From Prevotella sp. (GTDB lineage Bacteria; Bacteroidota; Bacteroidia; Bacteroidales; Bacteroidaceae), in assembly GCA_017442825.1 (NCBI GenBank), contig JAFRYZ010000041.1, forward strand, positions 62,001-126,000: a stretch of 64,000 nt of DNA, read 5' to 3'. Position numbers and translations under genes: made by a program. The notes under the pieces are model-generated. The model was not told where the DNA came from and ran no database searches. It worked only from the letters and a program-made list of their open reading frames with translations. This document shows, piece after piece, positions 52,637 through 61,260 of the stretch. Each line of letters starts with the position of its first letter. Position 1 is the first letter of the stretch.

Positions 52637-54034
52637 TTATATAAGGTACGCGCGTAAGGCTGTCTTGTCATGATTCAGCTCGCCCAAACGTACACGCATC
52701 AACTGGTTGTCGTATTCCTCTTTAGCCTCCATGGGCGGCAGTTCCACACGGATATAGTTCTGCGTGAAGCCATGCATGGCACGTCCTCGCGGGGCTTTCT
52801 CAAAGAGCACTTCAGCCTCCTGACCGATACGGGCAGCATAGAAAGCTTGTGTTTTCTCATCGGACAATGCCAACAAGCGCTTCGATCTTGCTTTTTTCTC
52901 CTTCTCCGCAACGACATAGGGTATCTTCAATGCTGCCGTACCAGGACGCTCCGAATAAGGAAAGACATGAAGCTGAGTGACATCCAAACCTTCTAAAAAG
53001 CGATAACATGCTTCAAAATACTCAGGTGTTTCACCGCGTGTTCCCACCATCACATCGACACCGATAAAGGCATCAGGCATCTTCTCCTTAATCAACTGTA
53101 TCTTATGAGCAAACAAAGCCGTATCATATCGGCGGTGCATCAGTTTCAACACCTCGTCGGAACCACTCTGCAACGGGATGTGGAAATGTGGCATAAACGC
53201 CCGTGACTCCGCACAATAGGCTATCAGCTCGTCAGACAGCAAATCAGGCTCCAGCGAACTGATGCGGAAACGGCTGATACCCTCTACCCCATCCAATGCC
53301 ATCACCAAATCCATGAAGCGTTCATGGGTTGTCTTTCCGAAGTCGCCGATGTTCACACCCGTCAGCACAATCTCCTTTCCACCCTCTTGGGCTACTTGTT
53401 CTGCCTGTTCTACCAAGGAGGCTATAGACGGATTCCGCGAAAAGCCGCGGGCATAAGGAATGGTACAATAGGTACAGAAATAACTGCAACCATCCTGCAC
53501 TTTCAAGAAGTAGCGCGTACGGTTTCCACGCGAACAAGAAGGAGCAAACGAGCGGATGTCCTTGGTCTTCTGCCGATAGACTTCTCCCGGCCTGCACGAT
53601 TCACCCTGCAAGACAGGCTCACGACCAGCCGCCACTCCTTCTTCCGACACACTTCCGATGCTCTTCGCCAGAAAACCATCGTTCAGAAACTGGATAAGCT
53701 GCGCCTTCTCGTTGCTGCCCAACACCAAGTCAACACCTTCGATGTGACTTACCTCTTCGGCTTCCAACTGCGCGTAACAACCTGTTACCACAACAAAAGC
53801 CTTTGGATGTTGGCGCACCATGCGACGGATAGCCTGCCGACACTTGTGGTCAGCCACCTCCGTCACCGAACAGGTGTTGATCAGGCAGATGTCTGCCGGC
53901 TCACCTTTCCTCGCCGTCACCACTCCCATCTCTTGCAACATCTTCCCGAAGGTAGACGTTTCCGAGAAGTTCAGTTTGCATCCTAATGTATAGTATGCAG
54001 CCCTCTTGCCTTGGAAAACCGACGTATCAATCAT
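52637..54034 (-). CDS. mtaB: tRNA t6A37 methylthiotransferase MtaB
   Basis: 465 residues. The N-terminal UPF0004 domain has conserved Cys in TLGCKLN, LINTCSVT and VTGCYAQ. The radical SAM motif is CSYFCTYCTIPYARG, and a TRAM domain ends the protein. It converts t6A37 to ms2t6A37 in tRNAs reading ANN codons. TLGCKLNFSE and the overall length fit MtaB better than MiaB or RimO. The promoter upstream belongs to the same repeat family as that of manC. Confidence 0.92.
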   Translation of the reverse strand: MIDTSVFQGKRAAYYTLGCKLNFSETSTFGKMLQEMGVVTARKGEPADICLINTCSVTEVADHKCRQAIRRMVRQHPKAFVVVTGCYAQLEAEEVSHIEGVDLVLGSNEKAQLIQFLNDGFLAKSIGSVSEEGVAAGREPVLQGESCRPGEVYRQKTKDIRSFAPSCSRGNRTRYFLKVQDGCSYFCTYCTIPYARGFSRNPSIASLVEQAEQVAQEGGKEIVLTGVNIGDFGKTTHERFMDLVMALDGVEGISRFRISSLEPDLLSDELIAYCAESRAFMPHFHIPLQSGSDEVLKLMHRRYDTALFAHKIQLIKEKMPDAFIGVDVMVGTRGETPEYFEACYRFLEGLDVTQLHVFPYSERPGTAALKIPYVVAEKEKKARSKRLLALSDEKTQAFYAARIGQEAEVLFEKAPRGRAMHGFTQNYIRVELPPMEAKEEYDNQLMRVRLGELNHDKTALRAYLI

Positions 54035-54056
54035 ACCTTATTATATATATCGCGTG

Positions 54057-54160
54057 CAAAGATACGATTAAGCGAGAGAAAAACCAAACACGTTTTGATT
54101 TTTCAGAGCGTAAGTATGTTCGATGAAATCAAAGGTACGATTAAGCGAGTGAAAAAACTC
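54057..54160 (-). promoter_or_regulatory. Promoter repeats upstream of mtaB
   Basis: Minus-strand TTTG, 20 bases, TATCTTTG (complement at 54057-54064) lies 23 bases before the ATG. A second copy of the core CGCTTAATCGTACCTTTG has its complement at 54130-54147. The core CTTAATCGTA(C/T)CTTTG is shared with manC. Confidence 0.7.
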
Positions 54161-54292
54161 AATTTTGACGATTTTTGCGGTTTGTGTGGGAACACAGAAA
54201 ACTTTAACGTTTGTTTACAATTTGTATTTAGTTGATTATCAGTTGATTACAAAAAGGTTACAAAACACCCCGAAAAAAAAACTAAAAAAACG

Positions 54293-54322
54293 TTTGGCGT
54301 ATAAAAAAAATACTTACCTTTG
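54293..54322 (+). promoter_or_regulatory. Promoter of the small lipoprotein gene
   Basis: TTTG at 54293-54296, 18 bases, then TACCTTTG at 54315-54322. Leader of about 45 bases. Confidence 0.7.
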
Positions 54323-54373
54323 CATCGTTTTAATAAACAAATGATTGTTTTACAGATTTAAAAAGCAAAGAAA

Positions 54374-54547
54374 ATGAAAAAGTTAGTTTTAGCATTCGTA
54401 GCTGTAGCAGCTATCTCATTCGCATCTTGTGGTAACACTCAGAAGCCAGCTCAAAACGCTGACACAACAAAAGTTGACACCGCTCAGGTTGACACCGCTC
54501 AGGTTGACACCGCTGCTGCTGCTGCAGACACTACTGCTCAGAAGTAA
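54374..54547 (+). CDS. 57-residue repeat lipoprotein
   Basis: MKKLVLAFVAVAAISFASC is a lipoprotein signal with Cys19 as the lipid site. The mature part is 38 residues, rich in Ala, Asp and Thr: KVDTAQ-VDTAQ-VDTA then AAAADTTAQK. No fold beyond a short acidic tail is expected. It has its own near-consensus promoter and terminator, so it is probably highly expressed, perhaps as an envelope peptide comparable in size to Lpp-type lipoproteins. No function can be given. Confidence 0.85.
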   Translation: MKKLVLAFVAVAAISFASCGNTQKPAQNADTTKVDTAQVDTAQVDTAAAAADTTAQK

Positions 54548-54579
54548 TCAAGCAAGCTCAACGAAAAATGAGAGAAACG

Positions 54580-54612
54580 ACCGCTGGACTCTAGGAGTTC
54601 AGCGGTTTGTTG
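54580..54612 (+). terminator. Terminator after the small lipoprotein
   Basis: ACCGCTGGACT pairs with AGTTCAGCGGT (one G-U pair), then TTGTTGT. Confidence 0.75.
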
Positions 54613-54654
54613 TATATGATACAGATGATGATATAGAACAAGTATAAAAGATAG

Positions 54655-54690
54655 CATCAGCGCCAGCTTCGTAAGAAACTGGCGCTGATG
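54655..54690 (-). terminator. Hairpin after carB
   Basis: A perfect 12-bp stem CATCAGCGCCAG with a 12-base loop that can pair further. It sits 4 bases past the carB stop codon. Little T run. Confidence 0.65.
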
Positions 54691-54693
54691 TTA

Positions 54694-57600
54694 TTAATAC
54701 TCACCCCATGCTTTGATGTCGATGTTCTCAATAGGAACATTACAGAAAGCTTGGATGAAAGCACTGGCAAGACGGCTGTTTGTTATCAATGGAATGTTCA
54801 AGTCTATAGCCGCACGCCGTATCTTATAACCATTGGATAGTTCGTGTTGGGTAAGATTCTTCGGAATATTGACCACCATATCAATCTTCTTCTGATGCAA
54901 GAGGTCGAGTGCCTGCGGTTGCATACCTTCGTCAGAAGGCCAATGCACAAGAGTATTCTCTATTCCGTTGTCCGTCAGATACTTAGATGTACCACCCGTT
55001 GCATAGAGCTTGTATCCATGTTCCACCAGCATGCGTGCAGCATCGAGCATCTCAGCCTTTTGTTTCGCACCACCCGTAGAGAGCAGGATGTTCTTTTCAG
55101 GAATGCGATGACCCACCGAGAGCATCGACTTCAACAGCGCCTGACTCGTATCATCACCTAAACATCCCACCTCTCCAGTCGATGCCATATCGACTCCGAG
55201 AACGGGGTCAGCCTTCTGCAAGCGGTTGAAAGAGAACTGACTCGCCTTGATACCAACATAATCCAAGTCGAACAAGTTCTTAGCTGGTTTCTCAACAGGT
55301 ACACCCAACATCACTTTCGTAGCCAAATCGATGAGATTCAACTTCAAGACCTTGCTCACAAAGGGAAACGAACGTGAAGCACGCAAGTTGCATTCGATAA
55401 CGAGGATGTCGTTGTCGCGTGCCATAAACTGAATGTTGAATGGTCCGTTAATGTGCAAGGCTTTGGCTATCTGCCGACTGACGCGCTTGATTCGGCGCAC
55501 CGTCTCCACGTAAATCTTCTGTGGCGGAAACTGAATCGTAGCATCACCCGAATGAACACCGGCAAACTCAATGTGCTCAGAAATCGCGTAGGCAAGGATT
55601 TCTCCCTCACGCGCCACCGCATCCATCTCTATTTCCTTGGCATGTTCTATGAACTTCGACACGACAACCGGATGTTCGGCGCTGACATTCGCCGCCAGTT
55701 GGAGGAAGCGCGTCAATTCGTCGCGGTTAGAACAGACGTTCATTGCCGCACCGCTGAGCACATACGACGGACGCACTAGCACAGGAAAGCCCACCCTATC
55801 GACAAAGTTGTCGATGTCTTCCATAGTTGTCAGCGCGCTCCACTCAGGTTGGTTGATGCCGTTCTCCGTCAGCATCTGCGAGAACTTCGCACGGTCTTCC
55901 GCCCCGTCGATGTCCTTTGCTTGTGTACCCAGTATGCGCACGTTTTGTTCATCAAGATAGACAGCGAGGTTGTTGGGTATCTGCCCACCAGTGGAAACAA
56001 TCACTCCGTGCGGATTTTCCAGTTCGATGATGTCCATCACACGCTCGAACGTCAACTCATCGAAGTACAGTCGGTCGCACATGTCATAATCAGTAGAAAC
56101 TGTTTCGGGATTATAGTTGATCATGACTGAACGGAAGCCCTGCTTACGGATAGTGTTCAACGCCTGCACACCACACCAGTCGAACTCTACTGAAGAGCCG
56201 ATACGGTATGCACCTGAGCCAAGAACTATGATAGATTGCTCGCTTCTGTCACCGTTTGCAGCCGAAAGAAGGGGCGCAGAGGTGTTGTTGAAACGGATGT
56301 CATGATGTGTTGCGACTGAGTCGCGACATACTGTACCTTGATAGGTGACATACAGGTAGTTGGTCTGTGCCGGATATTCCGCCGCCAGAGTGTCTATCTG
56401 CTTGACTACAGGCAATATGCCCCACTGCTTGCGCAGGTTTCTTATCTTGAGCATAGCCTCGTGCATGTTGGCGCACTCCTGTTCGAGTCCTATGGCACGT
56501 GCTATCTGGAAGTCGGTAAACCCATAAATCTTCGCCGTGCGCAACAAGTCCTTGTCGATAGAGCCAATGATTTGCTTCTTCATGGCCTCATCAATATCGA
56601 TGATATGCTTCAGTTTCTTCAAAAACCAGCGGTCAATCTTCGTCAGTTCGTGGATGCGCTCGATGGAATAGAACGGATTTCCTGCTTCGTCGGTCAGATG
56701 CATCGCCTTCGAGATAACGAAAATACGCTTGTCGGTAGGTTCGCGAAGCGCAGCATCGATGTCGGGAATGTTCAGCTCTTTGTTCTCTACAAAACCATGC
56801 ATACCCTGCCCTATCATGCGGAGACCTTTCTGAATGGCTTCCTCGAAAGTGCGTCCTATCGCCATGACCTCGCCCACCGACTTCATCGATGAACCCAGTT
56901 CCTTATCGACACCATGGAATTTCGAAAGGTCCCAGCGCGGAATCTTACATACGACATAGTCCAACGCCGGCTCAAAGAAAGCACTTGTGGTCTTCGTCAC
57001 CGAATTTTTCAGTTCGAAAAGTCCATATCCCATGCCGAGTTTGGCAGCCACGAAAGCCAGCGGATAGCCCGTTGCCTTAGATGCCAGAGCAGACGAACGC
57101 GAGAGTCGGGCGTTTACTTCAATGACACGATAGTCCTCACTCTTCGGATCGAAGGCATACTGTACGTTACACTCACCCACGATTCCGATGTGACGGATAA
57201 TCTTGATGGCAAGAGCCCTCAGCTTGTGATACTCCGAATTGGTGAGCGTCTGCGACGGGGCAACAACAATACTCTCACCCGTATGGATGCCCAGCGGGTC
57301 GAAATTCTCCATGTTGCAGACCGTGATGCAGTTGTCGTAGCGGTCGCGCACCACCTCGTATTCAATCTCTTTCCAACCCTTCAGCGACTTCTCCACCAGC
57401 ACTTGCGGAGAGAAAGAAAATGCTTTCTCAGCCAGTTTGTTCAACTCTTCTTCGTTATCGCAGAAGCCGCTGCCAAGTCCACCCAAAGCATACGCGGCAC
57501 GGAGGATAACGGGATAGCCGAGTTCGGCAGCAGCCTGGCGTGCCTGTTCGATGCTCTCGCAAGCCTCGCTCTTGATGGTTTTCACATCAATCTCGTTGAG

Positions 57601-58002
57601 TTTTTCAACAAACCGTTCGCGGTCTTCCGTGTCCATGATGGCTTGAACGGGCGTACCCAGCACTTGAACACCATACTTTTCGAGCACACCCGACTGGTAA
57701 AGTTCCACGCCACAGTTCAAAGCTGTCTGTCCGCCGAATGCCAGCAGAATGCCGTCAGGGCGCTCCTTCTGGATGACTCGCTCTACAAAGTAGGGTTGCA
57801 CGGGCAGAAAGTAAATCTGGTCTGCCACGCCTTCCGACGTCTGCACCGTCGCAATATTCGGATTGATAAGCACCGTCTTCACGCCTTCTTCGCGCAAAGC
57901 CTTCAATGCCTGACTGCCGGAATAGTCGAATTCGCCAGCCTCACCGATTTTCAACGCACCGCTACCCAGCAGCAACACTTTCTTGATATTGTCGTTCTTC
58001 AT
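54694..58002 (-). CDS. carB: Carbamoyl-phosphate synthase large subunit
   Basis: 1102 residues. Two ATP-grasp halves (LLLGSGALKIGEAGEFDYSGSQ; IVLGSGAYRIGSSVEFDWCG) and a C-terminal MGS-like allosteric domain (KLYATGGTSKYLTDNGIENT). It makes carbamoyl phosphate for arginine and pyrimidines with CarA. It is about 25-30 residues longer than usual. The extra residues lie at the junction before the second half (VCRDSVAT and NNTSAPLLSAANGDR), and the first piece is read from a palindrome GTCGCGACTCAGTCGC. Confidence 0.96.
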   Translation of the reverse strand: MKNDNIKKVLLLGSGALKIGEAGEFDYSGSQALKALREEGVKTVLINPNIATVQTSEGVADQIYFLPVQPYFVERVIQKERPDGILLAFGGQTALNCGVELYQSGVLEKYGVQVLGTPVQAIMDTEDRERFVEKLNEIDVKTIKSEACESIEQARQAAAELGYPVILRAAYALGGLGSGFCDNEEELNKLAEKAFSFSPQVLVEKSLKGWKEIEYEVVRDRYDNCITVCNMENFDPLGIHTGESIVVAPSQTLTNSEYHKLRALAIKIIRHIGIVGECNVQYAFDPKSEDYRVIEVNARLSRSSALASKATGYPLAFVAAKLGMGYGLFELKNSVTKTTSAFFEPALDYVVCKIPRWDLSKFHGVDKELGSSMKSVGEVMAIGRTFEEAIQKGLRMIGQGMHGFVENKELNIPDIDAALREPTDKRIFVISKAMHLTDEAGNPFYSIERIHELTKIDRWFLKKLKHIIDIDEAMKKQIIGSIDKDLLRTAKIYGFTDFQIARAIGLEQECANMHEAMLKIRNLRKQWGILPVVKQIDTLAAEYPAQTNYLYVTYQGTVCRDSVATHHDIRFNNTSAPLLSAANGDRSEQSIIVLGSGAYRIGSSVEFDWCGVQALNTIRKQGFRSVMINYNPETVSTDYDMCDRLYFDELTFERVMDIIELENPHGVIVSTGGQIPNNLAVYLDEQNVRILGTQAKDIDGAEDRAKFSQMLTENGINQPEWSALTTMEDIDNFVDRVGFPVLVRPSYVLSGAAMNVCSNRDELTRFLQLAANVSAEHPVVVSKFIEHAKEIEMDAVAREGEILAYAISEHIEFAGVHSGDATIQFPPQKIYVETVRRIKRVSRQIAKALHINGPFNIQFMARDNDILVIECNLRASRSFPFVSKVLKLNLIDLATKVMLGVPVEKPAKNLFDLDYVGIKASQFSFNRLQKADPVLGVDMASTGEVGCLGDDTSQALLKSMLSVGHRIPEKNILLSTGGAKQKAEMLDAARMLVEHGYKLYATGGTSKYLTDNGIENTLVHWPSDEGMQPQALDLLHQKKIDMVVNIPKNLTQHELSNGYKIRRAAIDLNIPLITNSRLASAFIQAFCNVPIENIDIKAWGEY

Positions 58003-58068
58003 TTCTTATTCTTTTTGTTTCATCACTTCGTTACTTCTCCTTTTTATATAGAAAGATATTCTTTCGTA

Positions 58069-58112
58069 AAGTAAAACATTATATTTTACCAAGTAAAACA
58101 TTATATTTTACT
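58069..58112. repeat. Two 22-bp tandem repeats between carA and carB
   Basis: AAGTAAAACATTATATTTTACC occurs twice in a row (last base differs). Same unit length as the array at 17587-17674, and the same TTACCAAGTAA junction. It sits in the 185-base carA-carB spacer. Confidence 0.85.
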
Positions 58113-58187
58113 TTAGAATAGTATATCTATTACCTCATCATTCCTATTGTTTGGGGTTACCTTTACGATAATTTCGTCCGTTCTGAG

Positions 58188-59294
58188 CTATGCTCCATCC
58201 AGCGCATCGACGAATCGGTCGAACATGAACTCCGTATCAACTGGTCCCGAACAGGCTTCAGGATGGAACTGAGACGAGAACCACGGGTTCAGCTGATGGC
58301 GTATGCCCTCGTTGGAACCATCGTTCATGTTGACGAAAAGCTCGCGCCAATCGCTGCCCAGTCGCGACGCATCCACCGCATAACCGTGATTTTGACTGGT
58401 CACGTAGCAGCGGTTCGTACCCACTTCGCGCACCGGTTGGTTGTGCGAACGGTGTCCATACTTCAATTTATAGATAGTAGCTCCGGCAGCTTTTGCCAGC
58501 AACTGGTTTCCCATACAGATACCACAGATGGGCTTGCGGCTCATGTCCATCTGGCGGCGGAGCACCTTGACGGCATCTTCGCACATATCCGGATCGCCAG
58601 GACCGTTGGCAAGGAAGAGTCCGTCGAACGCCATCCCCGTGTAATCGTAGTTCCAAGGCACACGAACGACTTCCATTCCGCGCTTGATGAGACAACGGAT
58701 GATGTTTGCTTTGACACCGCAATCAACGAGAACCACGCGCTTTCCTGCGCCTTCGTTGTAGCGGATGATGTCCTTACATGACACACGAGCCACCCAGTTG
58801 ATGGAAGAATAATCGGAATTATCAGAATAATCCGAATACTCCGAGTGCTCCGATTCCGGTTGGTCTTCAAACACCAAGTGTCCCATCATGACGCCCTGTT
58901 CGCGCAACACCTTCGTCAACTGGCGCGTATCGATTCCCGTCACACCTGGCACATGTTCGCGTTTCAGCCAGTCGGCAAGGCTTTCTACTGCGTTCCAATG
59001 CGAGTAATGCTCGCTGTAGTCACTCACGATAATCGCCGAAGCATGGATTTTGTCGCTCTCCATGAACGTAGGCAGTCCGTTAGCCTCGAACGAAAACGGT
59101 GGAACACCATAGTTGCCGACAAGCGGATAGGTCAGCACCATGAGTTGTCCGGCATACGACGGGTCGGTCAGCGACTCAGGATAGCCCATCATGGCCGTGT
59201 TGAAAACGACTTCGCCAGTCACAGGTTTCTCGTAGCCGAAGGACTCCCCGTGAAACGTCGTGCCGTCACTTAATACCAAAGTTACCTTTTTCAT
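58188..59294 (-). CDS. carA: Carbamoyl-phosphate synthase small subunit
   Basis: 368 residues. Class I glutamine amidotransferase with the nucleophile Cys in ICGICMGNQLLAKAAG and the His-Glu pair in SSQFHPEACSGP. The N-terminal CPSase domain has GYPESLTDPSYAGQ. It supplies ammonia from glutamine to CarB. A Ser/Asp/Tyr-rich patch (ESEHSEYSDYSDNSDYSS) before INWVARVSCKD is read from a GGATTATTC-type repeat and looks like an in-frame insertion. No promoter is seen between the glmS terminator and this start. Confidence 0.95.
   Translation of the reverse strand: MKKVTLVLSDGTTFHGESFGYEKPVTGEVVFNTAMMGYPESLTDPSYAGQLMVLTYPLVGNYGVPPFSFEANGLPTFMESDKIHASAIIVSDYSEHYSHWNAVESLADWLKREHVPGVTGIDTRQLTKVLREQGVMMGHLVFEDQPESEHSEYSDYSDNSDYSSINWVARVSCKDIIRYNEGAGKRVVLVDCGVKANIIRCLIKRGMEVVRVPWNYDYTGMAFDGLFLANGPGDPDMCEDAVKVLRRQMDMSRKPICGICMGNQLLAKAAGATIYKLKYGHRSHNQPVREVGTNRCYVTSQNHGYAVDASRLGSDWRELFVNMNDGSNEGIRHQLNPWFSSQFHPEACSGPVDTEFMFDRFVDALDGA
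58806..58856. repeat. Repeat insertion inside carA
   Basis: Imperfect tandem AATAATCGGAATTATCAG / AATAATCCGAATACTCCG units, in frame, encoding the Ser/Asp/Tyr patch. Confidence 0.65.
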
Positions 59295-59311
59295 CTTTTT
59301 ATCTTATATCT

Positions 59312-59346
59312 AAAAAAGGGGCGAGCCGTCAAAAACGGTTCGCCCT
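59312..59346 (-). terminator. Terminator between glmS and carA
   Basis: Minus-strand AGGGCGAACCGT pairs with ACGGCTCGCCCC, then TTTTTT. It lies 17 bases before the carA ATG, so it can act as a terminator for glmS or as an attenuator for carAB. Confidence 0.85.
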
Positions 59347-59350
59347 CATA

Positions 59351-61195
59351 TCATTCAACAGTTACTGATTTTGCTAAGTTTCGTGGTTGGTCAACATTCT
59401 TACCTTTGCAGACAGCAATGTGATAAGCCAACAACTGCAACGGGATTGTGGCAATCAGTGGTTCAAGACATTCCAGGCAGTCGGGCAACTCGATGATTTC
59501 ATCAGCCACTTTCGAGATGGTGGTGTCGCCTTTCGTCACCAAAGCGATCACCCTACCCTTGCGGGCTTTTATCTCTTGAATGTTGGAAAGCACCTTCTCG
59601 TAGAGTGCCGTGTGAGTAGCCACAACGACAACAGGCATATCTGAGTCGATCAGGGCAATCGGCCCGTGCTTCATCTCGGCTGCTGGATAGCCCTCGGCGT
59701 GGATGTATGAAATCTCCTTCAGCTTGAGAGCACCTTCCAAGGCTACTGGATAACTGAATCCACGTCCCAGGTACAGGAAGTTACGCGCATAAGTAAAGGT
59801 ACGCGCGAGGTCTGCCACCTTCTCGTTGGTCTTCAACACTTCGCGGATTTTCTCTGGTACCATACTCAGTTCCTTAACCACCTCAAGATACTCGTTGCGC
59901 GTTATCGTTCCCTTGGCATCAGCCAAAGCGAGGGCAAACATGGTCAGGACGGTCACCTGTCCGGTAAAGGCTTTCGTAGATGCCACACCGATTTCAGGAC
60001 CTACATGGATATAGGTTCCTGTGTTGGTAGCACGCGGAATGCTCGAACCGATAGCGTTACAGATGCCATAGATGAATGCGCCCTTGCTTTTGGCAAGCTG
60101 GACAGCCGCCAAGGTGTCTGCAGTCTCACCGCTCTGGGATATGGCTATCACCACATCGTCGCTGGTAACGACGGGATTGCGGTATCGGAATTCCGATGCA
60201 TATTCCACCTCTACCGGCACGCGGCAGAGCGTTTCAATCATCTGTTTGCCTATCAATCCGGCGTGCCAGCTGGTTCCGCACGCTACTATCAAGATGCGTT
60301 TCGCCTGCAACAGCTGCTTCCTGTAATCTATCAAGGCACTCAGCGTCACATGGTCTGCCTCCACATTGATGCGTCCGCGCATGCAGTTGGTCAGACATTC
60401 GGGCTGCTCGAAGATTTCCTTCAGCATGAAATGGGGATAGCCACCCTTCTCTATCTGACCTAAATCGATATCGACGGTCTTGATTTCCAGCTGTTGCTGC
60501 TCGTTCAGAATGCTGACAACCTTCAATTCTTCGCCCAACTGCATCACGGCAATGTTGCCGTCTTCCAGATAGACCACCTTGTCTGTATATTCAATAATAG
60601 GACTGGCATCGGAACCCAAGAAGAACTCCTGCTCGCCGATACCTACGACCAAAGGACTCTGCTTGCGTGCAGCAATAATCTGATTGGGATTGTTCTTGTC
60701 GAGAATGGCAATGGCGTAAGCACCGATAACCTGATGGAGCGCCACCTGGACAGCCGTCAGCAAATCCAGATTTTTACGTTTCTGGATATACTCCACAAGC
60801 TGCACCAGCACTTCCGTGTCGGTATCGGAGCGAAAGATAACACCTTTCTGCTGTAAGTTTCGTTTGATTTCGGCATAATTCTCAATGATGCCGTTGTGGA
60901 TGATGGCAAGGTTCTTGGAACCAGAGTAATGAGGATGTGCATTCACCGACGACGGTTCGCCGTGGGTAGCCCACCTTGTGTGGGCTATTCCCACGCTACC
61001 CGTGATGTCTTTATCAGAACAATACTCCTCCAAATCGGAAACCTTACCCTTTGCCTTATAGACATTCAACAGCCCTTTTCCGTTCTCCAGCGCAACACCG
61101 GCACTGTCGTAGCCTCGGTATTCCAGGCGTTTCAGTCCTTTAATCAGAATTGGATAGGCTTCTCTTTTTCCTAAGTATCCTACAATTCCGCACAT
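59351..61195 (-). CDS. glmS: Glutamine-fructose-6-phosphate aminotransferase (isomerizing)
   Basis: 614 residues. N-terminal nucleophile Cys2 in MCGIVGYLGKRE, HTRWATHGEPSSVNAHPH, then two SIS sugar-binding domains (ILIVACGTSWHAGL; ISQSGETADTLAAVQLAK) and the C-terminal PRNLAKSVTVE. It makes glucosamine 6-phosphate for peptidoglycan and lipopolysaccharide. No promoter of its own is evident; it lies 65 bases after the Wza-like gene and may be cotranscribed with it. No glmS ribozyme is seen in the leader. Confidence 0.97.
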   Translation of the reverse strand: MCGIVGYLGKREAYPILIKGLKRLEYRGYDSAGVALENGKGLLNVYKAKGKVSDLEEYCSDKDITGSVGIAHTRWATHGEPSSVNAHPHYSGSKNLAIIHNGIIENYAEIKRNLQQKGVIFRSDTDTEVLVQLVEYIQKRKNLDLLTAVQVALHQVIGAYAIAILDKNNPNQIIAARKQSPLVVGIGEQEFFLGSDASPIIEYTDKVVYLEDGNIAVMQLGEELKVVSILNEQQQLEIKTVDIDLGQIEKGGYPHFMLKEIFEQPECLTNCMRGRINVEADHVTLSALIDYRKQLLQAKRILIVACGTSWHAGLIGKQMIETLCRVPVEVEYASEFRYRNPVVTSDDVVIAISQSGETADTLAAVQLAKSKGAFIYGICNAIGSSIPRATNTGTYIHVGPEIGVASTKAFTGQVTVLTMFALALADAKGTITRNEYLEVVKELSMVPEKIREVLKTNEKVADLARTFTYARNFLYLGRGFSYPVALEGALKLKEISYIHAEGYPAAEMKHGPIALIDSDMPVVVVATHTALYEKVLSNIQEIKARKGRVIALVTKGDTTISKVADEIIELPDCLECLEPLIATIPLQLLAYHIAVCKGKNVDQPRNLAKSVTVE

Positions 61196-61260
61196 AATAT
61201 GTCTTTACTTTCGTGTTTGTGTATTCGAGTGTTGGCTCGTTTGGGGTGTTGTTGATTGGA

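Noticed and set aside
56914-58074. 386-codon plus-strand open frame opposite carB
   Set aside because: It lies entirely antisense to the conserved carB frame, has no family similarity and no promoter. It is a codon-bias shadow.
61196-61260. glmS ribozyme
   Set aside because: The 65-base leader is too short and lacks the ribozyme core; such ribozymes are found mainly in Gram-positive bacteria.
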